From NCBI GenBank assembly GCA_022592435.1, contig JABYQS010000010.1:430902-494901 (forward strand): a stretch of 64,000 bases of DNA, read 5' to 3'. Below are positions 10,783 through 22,333 of the stretch, one piece after another. The translations under genes were made by a program, and so were the position numbers. Under the pieces are notes generated by a model. That model was not told the DNA's origin, did not search any database, and was given only the letters and a program-made list of their open reading frames with translations. Origin of the DNA: Cerioporus squamosus (taxonomy: Eukaryota > Basidiomycota > Agaricomycetes > Polyporales > Polyporaceae). Each line of letters opens with the position of its first letter. The first letter of the stretch is position 1.

Positions 10783-13700
10783 CTAGATGTAATCGACGTT
10801 CTTCATCTCGCCAGTGGCGAAAAGCGCCTCGTCGAACGCCTCGTCCGGGACGTCCTCCTCATTCTCGCCCTCATAGCCATGATCCTCGTCGTTCTCATCG
10901 TCCTCCCCGAAGACCATCTCGTCGTCGGACCCAGGCTGGGAGCTCGGCAGCGACCCAGGCATGCTGGCATCGCTCCTCCGCCTCCGCCGGCGCCGCGCCT
11001 TCTCGAGGTCGCCCTCCTCGTCTTCGTACTCCGAGTCCGACTCGCCCGACTCGAGCAGGGTGGGGCTGCTCGAGCGCGGGCTCCCAGCCGTCGACGAGGA
11101 CGACTGCGCGAGGCTCGCGAGGGTGTTGCTCAGTCGCTCAAAAGACGACATCTGCCGGAGCCGCGCCTCGTTCCCCTGCGCGTCGCTCTTGTTGCCCTGC
11201 TGTTGTGCACCCTCCGTCGCAGGCGGGGGCAGCGCAAACGACCTCGTCTGTTGACGGCTGCCGACCAGGCTGAAGTTCCGTATCCGCGCGAACGTGCTCT
11301 GGTTGGACGTATCCGAGCGGGCGCTGAGGGCGGGAGACGGTGGGGAGAGGTCAGGCAAGGGGAAGTCCTGAATGGGTGCCTTCCAGTAGTTGAAGTCGGT
11401 GTACTCGGCCGCCCACTTGCGGTTGATGGGCGGGAACATCTGGTCGACGAGGTCGGTCATGTGGATGTATGACGACTTGTACCCTGCGAGCTCGAGGAGC
11501 TCCATCTTGACCTCGCCCGTGGAGTCGATTGTGAAGATGCGCGAACTGGGGATGCTGACGGAGCGGTAGGACAGCGCGTCTGTGATGCGGTTGCCGAACC
11601 CGGCGTAGAAGGGGTTGTGCGACGGTCCGCCGAAGAGCTTCTGAATGTCCCGGAGACACGCCATCTTGAACACCTCAGGTTTCCGCATGATCACCTCGCT
11701 GCGACTTCCTCAGTGTATGAGGTATGGAGCAGCTAGCAATACACGTACCGGTGCAGAGACGCCATCAAGCGGTCGGGACTCATGATGACGGGACCTTCAG
11801 GCAGCTGGTAGTCGTTCTGCTTGATACCCTTCAAGTACTCTCGCGTAGAATCCGCCTGCCCGATGGCTCTTGAAGTAAGGTAGAGGATCTTGTAGCCGTT
11901 ACGGCAGATATCGGTGTAGAGCTTGGCGACGCCGACGTGCGTCCAGTCCCGACCAATCATCGTGAAGACATGGCCAAGGGCATCCGACCTGGTGCGCGAA
12001 AAGTAACGGAGGTTAGATCGCTACCTTACAGGCAGATAACGGCCACTCACTTGGTGATAGTCCCGTCAATGTCGGACACAACAACCTGGTCCGTATAATC
12101 CCAGACGAACAGCCTCGCACTACATGCAGCGACACCAGTCGACGACAGCGAGAACGTCACCGAGTTGGCGCCAGGTTTGAGGTTGAGCGATTTCTGGGCG
12201 TGTATATGCGTCAGATCCCGATATGACGAGCAACGCATATAAGCTGCATACCAGCTGGTCCGACGTCAACCGCAGGGTTTTGGCAAACCGCTTCTCCGTC
12301 ATCTCGCTCGCCTCGGGAATAGGCTGTTGCGTATTCGACGTCGCAGTTACCCGCCTCGCAGTTGGTACAGGGGGAGCAGACGCAGACGTTGCTGTCCGGC
12401 GTATGGCTACCCCTTTAGGTGGGGAGTCGGTTGTTGTCAAGTCAGCCTTGGACTGACAACTTATTAGTTACGGGAATGCAACAACGAGAGCATATTCACG
12501 TACACCAGCGACACTGGACGGATCTGAGCTTGTGTGCCCTAGGTCAGGTCTCGTCGTCCCCTCTACTCTCCGACTCCTGCTCCACCACCGAACCCATGAT
12601 GACGATGTCGGCGTGCGGGTGCTCGCGTTGTCCTTTCCGGACGCGTCGGACGCGACCGAGGACTCAGTCACTGTGCGTCTGAGACGGCGGTTGTCACCCT
12701 CCTCGTCGGACCTCGCGGACTCTTCCTCGGAGAGCGGTTGCGGCGAAACAGGACGTGACGAAACGAGCGATCGCTGGTCTTGCAGGGCCGCCTCTCGCCA
12801 TGTCACGAGCGCCTCCATGAGCGGTGACCCATCTTGTCGTAGAATATACCTGTTTGCGTGCAGGCATTCAGTACCATGTTAATCGATCGTGACAAGCAGC
12901 GGACGTACTTATCGCCTGCCCACCGCAGAACGAGATTTTCGTCCCGCACGACGCTCTCATCGCTCAGGAAGCGCTCGAAGTCGATCTTGCCCTGCTCAAA
13001 ACATTGGTAGTCCTCCACCTCGCCCGCGCCACCTAACGAGCCCGCATGCAGCTTCCGACCTTCCGGAGTATCTCGCGTGACGATTGCAAGCTCGAACTCT
13101 ATCGTCCGTCCCTCGATGAACACACGGAACCGCGTCGGGTCGTTCTTGTCCACCGTCAGCCGCCCACCAAAGCCATAGGGCGCCATGTCCGTATCGGACG
13201 TGCTCTCGCGGTCCGCGAGGGCTGCGCGAGTTCGTGCGTACTCGGCGTCCGGGACTTCAGACATCATGCGACCCTTGCCTTTCCTTGGGGAGAGATCCGC
13301 CGAGACGCCAGGCAAGGAGCCATGGGGATGCACATGTGCGAATGTTGTACGTATTGGGGTCTTCTGGGGAAAGTTACCCCAATCCCACGTGTACTCCTCC
13401 GTGTCAGGAGGGTGGATGGTTGGCAGGGAGGGAAGGTGGGGGCGTCCATCGGAATTAGAGGGTGTGCGTGTGACTGTGGCGGAGGCAGGAAGGCGGGACA
13501 AAGAGGTCTCGTACTCGTCCTCATGATCGGGAGGAGGCTCCGAGGTCGCGCGGGGAAAGGGTACTAATGGGGGTGCTTGGGCGGGTGGGGATGGTGTTCC
13601 TGCAATAGGCGTCGGGTCAAGTCTTTGCGCGAGCTTAATAAGTGTGCTCACTTGATGGACCTGCTGTTCTATCTGAACCTGATGAACTGGAAGGAGAAGA

Positions 13701-14784
13701 GCCTCTTGGTCTCGTAGAGCCAGACCTGATCGTAGCATCGGAGGCCTCCCGCGCATGTTGACTGGAATGGTACCCCTCGACATCAAACACCATATCTAAT
13801 CCATAGTGTCACGACATGAACTCAAAGAGCATCGCCCCGAAGATGGTGGACTCACCGTTAGTATACTTGATGTGAGGCTCGTGCACCGGTTCGGCTCCCT
13901 CAGGCAAGGCTTCACCACCGCTCTCATCCATCGTAGGGAAATCCACACCGGTGAACCTCCGGTTGGCCGCAATAGCACTGCGCTTCAGGAACTCGCGGTT
14001 GTCCTTCTCGGCCTGCTGGAGACCCTCGAGGATGGTTTTGTCCCTGAGCTTGTCCTCCTCCGCCTTCTCCGCCTCCTTTGCGATGCCTATCATAGCCTTG
14101 CCAAGCCGTGCTGTCTTCGAAAGGATGCCGGGTCCCTGTGCCTTGCCATCCTGCGAGTCCGATGATTCGCGCGAGTCTGAGGGGGGAGAAGGGGTGTTAT
14201 CGCGCGACTGGCTTTCGCCTGTTGCGTCGAGATCGAGGAATTCGGGCTCCTGGCTGCTGCCGGCAGAGTCCTTAACAGCAGGAGAGGCGGGCCCGGCACC
14301 GAACCTGCCCGTGTCTCGCGTCTGCGCGTTCGTCTGTCCGGGCTTAGTCGCTTCGAGGATCGGACTGGTTACGAGGTTCTCTGGGATCTCCTCCTCGGTC
14401 TCGAAGACAAAGAAGGCTTCCCCAGCCTCGCCAATCTTCATGGAGAAGGGTACGAGTTGTCCATTGACGAACACGTCGACCTACGCGACCGTCCACGTTG
14501 AGGTGATTGCCAATGGAGCACACATGCGAGTATATGCGCACCTTCTTGTCCTGTGGTCTCAAGACCTGCCATTTTCCAAATCTGACATGGAAAGGCGAGC
14601 AGACAAGCTCGGTCTCCTCTTCTGACAGCTGGCCAGGGGGTTGCAGTGTGAGGTGCTCAGGCAGATGCTTGGGTCTGCGCACAACGATGACGTCGATGGC
14701 GCCTGTGAGGGTGGAGGGATTGAGGTCCTTGTAGTACTGGTACGGCGCGCTGATTGCGCTAACCGCGCCGCGGAGGTAGTTCAT
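10783..14784 (-). CDS. PAH1: Phosphatidate phosphatase Pah1 (lipin)
   Basis: Dephosphorylates phosphatidic acid to diacylglycerol, the branch point between storage lipid and phospholipid synthesis; moves between cytosol and nuclear/ER membrane. The N-terminal lipin domain is clear from the start ATG at 14784: MNYLRGAVSAISAPYQYYKD then NPSTLTGAIDVIVV. The C-terminal HAD-type domain has VVSDIDGTITK (DxDxT catalytic motif, about 12059-12073), then GHVFTMIGRDWTHVGVAKLY, YKILYLTSRAIGQAD and PVIMSPDRLMASLHREVI. In between lie about 500 residues of serine-rich, low-conservation sequence with predicted introns near 13620, 13790 and 14470-14530. The tail after about 11300 is acidic and ends in MKNVDYI; acidic tails in this family recruit the activating Nem1-Spo7 phosphatase. 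Total is near 1,100 residues, larger than yeast Pah1 (862). Confidence 0.95.
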
Positions 14785-15318
14785 CGCCGTCTGCGACGTT
14801 GGCGTAGGAAAGGACGAGGACGAGGACGGGATGGAGTCGCAGCTCGATGGGGCCGCCTCCCCTTCTGTACCCCAGCCAAATCCCGCAAGGCGCTGAGCAC
14901 ACAGACGTTCTTCACACGTGATATTGCCCTCGCGATTGCACGCCGGGAGGTCGACGCAAGGTCGACGTCAGAGAAGGGTAAGCCTTGTGCTAACCATCCG
15001 TCGCCAGGAGCTTATCACGTACGAACTGCGGAACATCGTGCGGACGGTCACCGTAGGTCATCGAGCTGGGCAAAGGAGGTGCGCTCCATATCCGACGACT
15101 GCCATCCACGACTCGCTGATCACGCACAAGCCTTCCTTTCCGGATGCTTTACACGCCATCACAAACAAACAGCACTGCTGCCATGGAATCCGGGAGGGCA
15201 CGAGGCAGCGCATGCAGGCGAAGAATGAACACGGCGGGGCATGAGTGGGTATCGCAGCAAAGTACGCAGATCGAGCAAGCAACACAGCAGCGTTGATGTA
15301 ACGAATACATGGTGCGTA
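14785..15318. other. Intergenic: PAH1 promoter and NDUFB9 3' region
   Basis: About 530 bp between two genes on the minus strand. It should carry the 5' leader and promoter of PAH1 and the 3' UTR of the NDUFB9-like gene. No extra gene, repeat or clear motif was seen. Confidence 0.45.
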
Positions 15319-15907
15319 TCAATGGTCTCCGCCGTGACGACCGTGCTCCTCGTTGTACTTCTCGTGCTCGAAGATAGGACCGACCGGGGGCTAAGCGAAC
15401 AGGTGAGTACAGCTATTATGGAAGTAGTCTCTTGCGGACATACCGGCAGGTTGCGCTCCCTGGACGTGGGTCAGACACGATCAAGACCAAGAACAAGGTA
15501 CACACATACCACTTGGTGCCATCCGGAGCCTCGGGGGCTAGTGCGGGCGCGCATGAGGACAAGGTAGCCATGGCAAGGACAATACAAGGACTCACGCCGG
15601 TAAGGATCAGGGTGCTTCCGTGCCGCAAGGTCTGCCTCGGCCTTAGCGAGGAGGGTGGCGAGCGCACGGGGGTCATGGACATCCCTGGAGGTGCAAGCGC
15701 GATGGGGCAGCATGGGTGAACTTGTACAAACTTGAGTGCTTTGGGCACGCACCTGTTCCTGTCGAACTCTGCCCGGATGGAGAGGGCGCGCGCTCTCCAC
15801 AAGTCCCGCTGGACGATCCAGTCTAGCTCATTCTGCAGTATGCGGCGGTAGAGGGACTTGACGTAGGACCTGTGCGCCGCGGTGAACGGCGACGGGAGGG
15901 ACGACAT
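15319..15907 (-). CDS. Complex I LYR subunit (NDUFB9/B22-like)
   Basis: Accessory subunit of mitochondrial NADH:ubiquinone oxidoreductase, in the distal membrane arm. Starts at ATG 15907 with MSSLPSPFTAAHRSYVKSLY; the LYR motif sits in SLYRRILQNELDWIVQRDLW, which also matches the NDUFB9 pattern LYxR...ESWxxxR. Four introns join RAEFDRNRDVHDPRALATLL, AEADLAARKHPDPYRPEAPD, GTKWERNLPPPVGPIFEHE and YNEEHGRHGGDH, ending in TGA (15319-15321). KHPDPYRxPxxPxGTKWERN is the conserved part of this subunit. The product is small, about 120 residues, as expected in fungi. It shares a divergent 365 bp promoter with the seven-helix protein gene. Confidence 0.88.
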
Positions 15908-16272
15908 GGTTTGGTGCTGGACGAGGCTCGGCGCCAGACTCGGGAAGGACGGCGGCGCTTGGGGTGTTCGCACAGTGTGACTGGTGTGACGGTGACGGTG
16001 GGTACGCGGCCACGTGACGGACGCGGCTACACGGAAGTGGTTATTTGTGCGGTGTTTGCACGAGTGGGCGTACGGCGAGGATATTACCACGGTTCGAGAG
16101 TCGGCGGGACGAGCGCAACGCAAACGGCCAAGGCATCTCTTTCTTCACGACCTCGACTTGTTCCCTGCTCGACGGTTCCACGAAGGCCCTACGCCCACGC
16201 GCTCAACGCACACGACACTCCCTCAAGACCCGCAAGACTCAAGGACGTCACGCCTCAAGAACTACGCCCAAC
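15908..16272. promoter_or_regulatory. Divergent promoter, NDUFB9-like / seven-helix protein
   Basis: About 365 bp between two divergent starts. Contains an E-box (listed separately at 16011) and no other obvious gene. Both 5' leaders must lie here. Confidence 0.55.
16011..16018. promoter_or_regulatory. E-box CACGTGAC
   Basis: CACGTG core followed by AC, the site type bound by Cbf1/USF-like bHLH factors in fungi. It lies about 105 bp upstream of the NDUFB9-like ATG and 255 bp upstream of the other start. Role inferred from motif and position only. Confidence 0.35.
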
Positions 16273-19200
16273 ATGATTCCCCTCATCCCAACGCTCGCCC
16301 TTGCTTTCGTCTCCTTCATCAGCTCAGCGTTCGTAATTCTTCGCATTCTCATCCCCATCCTCCCCCCTCATCCCCTCAGCCGTCGAGTCCGCCCTGTAAG
16401 CTGTCCATTATATCCTATTATCGCCCACAGACCAGCTGACAGCACTCACTCTCACAGTCCGAATTTGGTCTTCCTAACTATCGGTCTATCTCTCCAGCAG
16501 ACAAGAGCCACCTCTGGCTCGCCTCTTGCGACCTCCTCGCCCTCATCATCTTCACATGGCAAGCGTTGAGTGAATATCTCGGTGGCCCCGCCGGCTACTC
16601 CGTCATCAATGACCCTGCGGCCGCCGCGAGACTTTGGTTCGCCATGAACCTCCGTCAGACGTGCCTCCTCATCATCTCGGGCTTGACCCTCCTCCACGTG
16701 CGCATGGGTCGCTCCGTGTCCTTTGGTGGAAAGCATTGGATGTTGTGGGCCCCCACCCTCATCCTCGTAGCCACTTCAACCGCTCTTGCTGGCGTCCTCG
16801 CTGCGACCAACATCAACAGCCTGTTTGTCGGCATGGCCGCCTACTCCTCCGCTGTCGCATTGCTCAGCACTGCTGCATTCGGCTGCCTCGTTGGCACCCT
16901 CGTCATCATCAAGCGCAACCTCGCTGCCCTTGACGACATTCGTGACCCTTGGCCCCCCGCCAATGGGGCCAAGGTTGAGGAGAAGCCCCGTCCGAGCTTC
17001 GCGACAGAGGACGTCGAGGTGCTCAAGGATGGCTCTTCGTGGATCACATCCCGCGCGAGCTCCCGCTGCGAGAGCGTCTCCGCGTTCTCGTTCTCGACGC
17101 ACCACACGCACACGCACTCGCGCGCCCCTTCGAACGCGAGCGCGCGCATGCTTCCTCATCCCGCGACGGCGTCGTACCCCTCGGTCGCACCCAAGTCGTC
17201 CTTCTGGTTCAATCCGGCCACTCCCTTCGGCAACCGCGAGTCCGTCCCCCCTGTCCCGCCTCTGCCCGCGCCGTACCGTCCCAAGTCCACGACCTCGGCC
17301 CAGATCAACGATGACCCCGACCCGTTCAAGAAGCAGGCTCCCCGCACGGGCTCCCAGTCGTCATGGCTCACCGAGCCCTCGCAGTACCAGGCAACACTGT
17401 CGAACTGGTCCTTCCCTACCACGCACCCGCCCTCGCCTCCGCCTACTGCAGCGTCGCTGCCTGGTTTGGGCACTGATCTCTTGCCCTCGACTGCAGTGTC
17501 CCGCCCTATGACCCCTGCTATGGCCAGTGCGGAAGTGCTTGGGGGTTACGGTTACAACGCCGAGGCTGCTCAGGCCGAGAAGGGCTTCAATAGCTTCTCG
17601 TCGACCGCCTCCCGCGATCTCGACATGTCTATCTTCCGCACTGCGGGTTGGCTCTTGATGATCTGGGTCCCCCAGGTATGTCATTTCTGTTATTATTCTG
17701 CGATGTGTCCTGAACAATTTCTTCTGTAGGGTCTTGCTCTCCCGTTCATGTTCATGGTTTCGCCTGGCTCCACCAGCTCAGCCGCCTCGATCTTGTTGAT
17801 GCTCTCAGTCACGCTCTCTGCGCCCCTGCTCTCGCTTAACCTGCTCTTCCGCTCGCCCATCCCTATTCCCACCGAGCTCTTCGAAACTTACAGCGAGCCC
17901 CCATCCGCTGTCCTGCGCGCGCCTTCTCCCCAAAGCACCGCGGCCTCCTACAAATACTCGCACGAGTACAAGCGCAGCGGGAGCGTTACGGTCGTCGAGT
18001 CTCGCCGGAGCACCGACGTATGGCTCACGAATGGCGACGCGGTCGACGGCAAGGGCAAGATTGGTCGCGCGATCGGACTTCTAGGACCAAAGCCCAAACT
18101 CGCTGTCCTCCCGCCTGGGGGCGAGAATGTGCAGAACGAGGAGCCGCTCACTCCCCCGCTCCCCATGCAGATGCAGCCCGAGCGTTCGCTGCCTCCGACC
18201 CCGGCCCAAAGCGAGCGCAGCGCAGAGTTCGGCAGGACCCCCCGTCGCCCGCGCAAGGAGAGCAAGGCGAGCTCGTACTACTCCGGCGCCTCTGACAGTG
18301 CGGCATTCCAGACGCAGATCCTCATCGCCCAGCGCCACTACTCTGCTCTCGCACAGACTATTGCAGTCCCGCCCTCGCCCACTGCACCTGCGGGCTTTGG
18401 GGGCCGCGCGTCCATGGACGAGGCAGTCGCGATGTGGCCGTCAGCGGTGTCGAGACCAAGCAGGTGTCGCGCCCCTCGCAGCACCTCCGCGTCCGCTCTG
18501 TGTCGTCCGTCACCGGCAACACCAGCACGGACTCGCGTTTCCCGGTCAGCCCTCCGCCAGCGTCAGCCTCTCCCGCCCACGCCGCCTTCCGTGCGCGAGC
18601 GCAAGGCGCGTCTGCTCTCCCACCGCAAGTCGCACTCGCAATCGTCCTCGTCCGCCGGCTTCTCGTTCGGCCCCATCGCCGGCGACGACATGGCGGAGAT
18701 CGACGCGCTCTCGGCGAGGGTCCTCCCGCTCCTCGTTCCAGGCTTGACGGTTGGCAACGACGTGCGCGTGCGCGACGATTGGGGATTCAGTCCATCCCCG
18801 CGTCAGCCGAAGAAGAGCGGCACGATGAAGAGCTCCAAGACTGTCCCGCTTGAGCTTGGCGGATCCGGATACTCTACGGACTTCTCGTCTCCCGTTGGGC
18901 ACTCGACCCCTGCTGAGCAGAAGCCTGCTCCGAGGGAGAGGAAGGCGTCTGGTCATCGTCGCAACCACTTCAGTTTGCCCAGGTATGTGATCTCTTCGGT
19001 TGTACACATATGAGCAAGTGCTGACCCCCGATTCCCGTTTCTGTAGCCTCAGCCTCGGCAAGGACGGTGTCCACGCGCTCTCGACCTGGCGCAACGACCT
19101 GAACGTCGCTCTCGAGAGTAAGTTTGGCCAGTACTTCTCCAACACGGTCGACATCAACCGGCGCAACACCGTCTACGGCTATGAGGGCGAGCTTGTCCCC

Positions 19201-20135
19201 AACTCTGGCTCGCACCTCAACGTCGTGTCTGAGGACGATGAACTGCTCCGTCCGGCTTCGCCTGCCGCGCCCATCCAGCGCGAGCGCCCCGTCTCCGCCA
19301 GGACCTTCGGCCCCGACACCCTTGCTCTGCCGGCCAACGTAGGCTCAGACCGCACCAGCTCACGCAACTCTCTCGCCACGCTCATCAGTGCCCTCGACCA
19401 GGAATTGCGTCTCCCGCACCCACCCTTGTCCGCCGCCTCCGAAATCACGCTCTTCGACCCCGAGAACTTCGACCCGGCGAGCTTCGACCCCGAGGCCGAC
19501 GGCCCGCTCGCGTCCAGCACTCCACACGAGTCGCAGCGCACGGCGCAGCACAAGTCCAAGTCACGCCGCCGTGAGAACGACGTCCCGCCCGTGCCCAAGC
19601 TGCGCGACGGCCCCAAGCAGAGCCGTCGGTCGAGCATCCGGTACATCGTCTCGGACGAGAACGCCCCTGTCGCCGTCCCTGGTCCTGCCCCCGTGGAGCC
19701 CGAGAACGCGCCGTCGCGCAGCAACAGCGGGAAGAGCATCGCATCGTGGTCTGCACGCGCCATCCGTCCGCTCGTGCCCAAGTCGCCGAAGAGCAAGCTA
19801 AGGCCAAGGCGCAGAAGGCGAACATGAAGATCGCGTCCCCGCCGGGCGGTGGTCTGCGCCCGCTCTCGCTCCTCCAGGACCGCGACGTGAACCAGGAGAC
19901 GAAGCCGCTGAGCTTTGGCAAGAAGAGCAAAGTCGCGGACGAGAACGCTGATCCGTACTCGGCCGCACCGGGCGGGCTGGCCAAGATGAAGTCGGGGTTC
20001 AAGCCCCTCAAACTGTCGCGCTCGGAGACGACGAAGGAGCGCGCTGCGCTGCGCCAGAAGGAGGTTCTCCCTGACGTTGTCGTCCGCCCGCCCTCGGAGG
20101 TCGAGCGCGGGGTGCTCGGGTACGGCTGGGCCTGA
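16273..20135 (+). CDS. Uncharacterised seven-helix membrane protein with long cytoplasmic loop and tail
   Basis: I do not recognise a named family. Start ATG 16273. Exons: 16273-16395, 16458-about 17675, about 17730-18982, about 19047-20135. Hydrophobic segments: one in MIPLIPTLALAFVSFISSAF, then SHLWLASCDLLALIIFTWQA, MNLRQTCLLIISGLTLLHV, MLWAPTLILVATSTALAGVL and VALLSTAAFGCLVGTLVII; a Ser/Pro-rich loop of about 225 residues; then TAGWLLMIWVPQGLALPFMF and ILLMLSVTLSAPLLSLNLLF. This 5+2 spacing, with a long hydrophilic loop between helices 5 and 6 and a tail of over 700 residues, resembles a G-protein-coupled receptor layout, but no family motif proves it. The frame is broken near 18430/18570 and again near 19800; the last segment (NMKIASPPGGGLRPLSLLQD through GVLGYGWA) reads well only after the second break. 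Likely restricted to basidiomycetes. Confidence 0.75.
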
Positions 20136-20825
20136 ACCCGGGACTCTCGCATCTGAACCCTGAAGCCCAAGACCGATAGGTACCCACTGACAATGACACT
20201 CTCGTGCTGAGGTTCTCGTCGTCTACGATATAGTTTGTTGATGAGTTATCGCTTTGAATTCTTGCGTTGCTGTCCGCACATATGTTTGTCTCGTTAGTCG
20301 TCTTCGCTTTTGCTGTTGCAACCATTTGCTCTCGCCTGTTACCGTTGTCCCGAACCTATGCTCTATGCTCTCCTCTCCGTCTCTGTCTCTATGTCCCATA
20401 GCTACATACATACGTCTCCAAGCTGTCTCTGTCTCTCTCACGTCGTCTCCATCGCTCACGTCATCAGTTACGTTGTCGTACGCACTTCTTGTCATCGCTT
20501 TCCTCCGTTCCTTCAGGCATGCCATGCATGCGCTCTCATGAGCTTCTGTTGCATCGCTTTCGTCGCTGCTGTGCCAGTGCTGTTTCGTGTACATACCCTA
20601 TAGCACTCCTCGCTCGTTCAGTACTCGCATAGCTAGTCTAGTCGTCGCTGAAGTCAGGTTTACGCTTTACCTGTCTTAGTTTAGCGCAAGCTCGCCGTCG
20701 TGTCCATATGCTCTCGAATCGATTTCTTTTTCGCACACCTGGCAAAATCCGCTGCTTCTAGGATCAACGCCCAAGACCGGCGACAGTGGTGTAGAGCTAT
20801 AATAGTACAAAGAATATCTGAAGGT
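20136..20825. other. Convergent 3' intergenic region
   Basis: About 690 bp between the stops of the seven-helix protein and THOC3. The first 500 bp are strongly pyrimidine-rich on the plus strand, with many CTCT/TGTCT runs, as in a long 3' UTR. Open frames here are hydrophobic low-complexity by-products. No gene supported. Confidence 0.5.
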
Positions 20826-22333
20826 TCACATCCCAGGCCCGAACAGACTTATCCATGCAGCCGGTGGAGGACCCCCTTCCCGGATCTTCGTCTGCCCGCA
20901 GTAGGCAATGACGTGTTTTGAAGGGTGCCAGCTAACTGTCGGTGCCGGACCAAGGGCAGGAACGCGATGGAGCGGCATACCAGTCTCCACTGCACACTGT
21001 GGTTCTGTCGTGAGCAACACGATGTAGAAGACGTAGTGGTGAAACACCACGTACAATGTCGATATAGCTGCCTGCGTTAGCGATCGCGATGAATTCTCCG
21101 TCGTGCGAGAAGCTCAGCCCAGAGACGGCATTGCTGTACAGAGATGTCTGTCAGGAGCTAGGATGCTACGTTCACATGCAGGTTACGCACTCGCAAACCG
21201 TGATAGTCCGTGCACAAAGCCATTCAGAAAGGTCGAACAGATTGACTATGGAGTCGTTCCCGCCAGAAGCGAGGTATCTGCGCGAAATTTACGAGGTCAC
21301 TATTAAACTGTTGCGGTATATATAGAACAGTGCATCATACCTGCCCCTCGGATCCAAGGCAGCGGCCTGGCATCCTGCGACGTGTGCAGGGAGGCTGCAC
21401 AAGAAGGCCAGGCCTGGATAGCTGAGAATACGGAGCATGCTCTCCGAGTTGAGCGTGAGCACAACCCCATCTCCGGCGTGATTGAACGTAGCCGTCGACG
21501 CAGCAACCGCTTTCTATGTTGCGCGTGTAATGTCAGTAAACAGTCTGCACAAGGAAGACTCAAGTTGACACACCCCAGGTGCTGCTGGGTCCGATATGGA
21601 GGTGACATGCCACTGATCTTTGATCTCCTCGCCTTCCCTTCCGAAGTTGAGGGCACCGAGCATCCTGCTGGTGGTCGTGTACAGGATGGTCTTCCCGTCT
21701 GGAGAGTAGTTGAGCTGTGTAGGTGAGTTTTTCAACTGAATTTGTTGGACGTGTCGGCTTTCTTGAGAGTCACGCATGAGCGCGGAGAAGATGCAGAGAG
21801 AAAGGCTGCTCACGTCGACCATCCCAAAATACAATCCTCCTATCTCTCTGGCTCGACGTGCAGAACAGCTCTGGGTGTGTGGGGTTCCAGGCCATGTAGT
21901 CGACGTCCTCTGAGTGACCTTGAGAGAATATTGACGCGGAGCGGAGCTCCATCTACAACCGCGTCAGCAAGAACTTGGTAGAGTGAAGTCTACCAAGGAA
22001 CGTACACTCTTCTCTGGCTGCCACACCCTCGCGACCTTGTCGATGCCTACTGCTCCTAGCTTTCTTCCATCGCAGCTCCATGCGACATGGGTCATGGACT
22101 GTTGGGACGGGAATCGGATGTCGCGCGGCCTAAACGCAGAGAATGTCGGGGCCTACGAGAGAGAAACGCGACCGTCATCGGTTGGAGTCCATTGTAGAAC
22201 AGCGCGGCTTGGGCATTCGTACATGGAGTCCTCGCGCGGCGAACGTTGTATGTGGCGGAGGGGATGGCGGCCGCTCCGGCGGTGGGATCTCGTCCTCATC
22301 TTTGGTGTTTGAGTTTGCTATTTGATGAGACAT
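20826..22333 (-). CDS. THO complex subunit 3 (THOC3/Tex1), WD40 protein
   Basis: WD40 subunit of the THO/TREX complex, which couples transcription to mRNA packaging and export in the nucleus. Start ATG 22333: MSHQIANSNTKDEDEIPPPE. Six introns connect RPRDIRFPSQQSMTHVAWSC, DYMAWNPTHPELFCTSSQRD (repeat 2), IQLKNSPTQLNYSPDGKTIL, YPGLAFLCSLPAHVAGCQAA, DPRGRYLASGGNDSIVNLFD, and NAVSGLSFSHDGEFIAIANA. The last part, HRVPALGPAPTVSWHPSKHV then IAYCGQTK, is the THOC3-specific C-terminal pattern (the family has SWHPxxxLLAYAxDDK). It ends in LFGPGM at TGA 20826. Length about 400 residues, a little longer than the human protein (351), mainly through the N-terminus. Confidence 0.92.

Noticed and set aside
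10783..11472. Overlapping plus-strand ORFs opposite the PAH1 tail
   Set aside because: Antisense shadows of the low-complexity acidic/basic C-terminus of PAH1.
20254..20603. Two hydrophobic ORFs resembling small membrane proteins
   Set aside because: They arise from a pyrimidine-rich 3' UTR and differ from local codon use.
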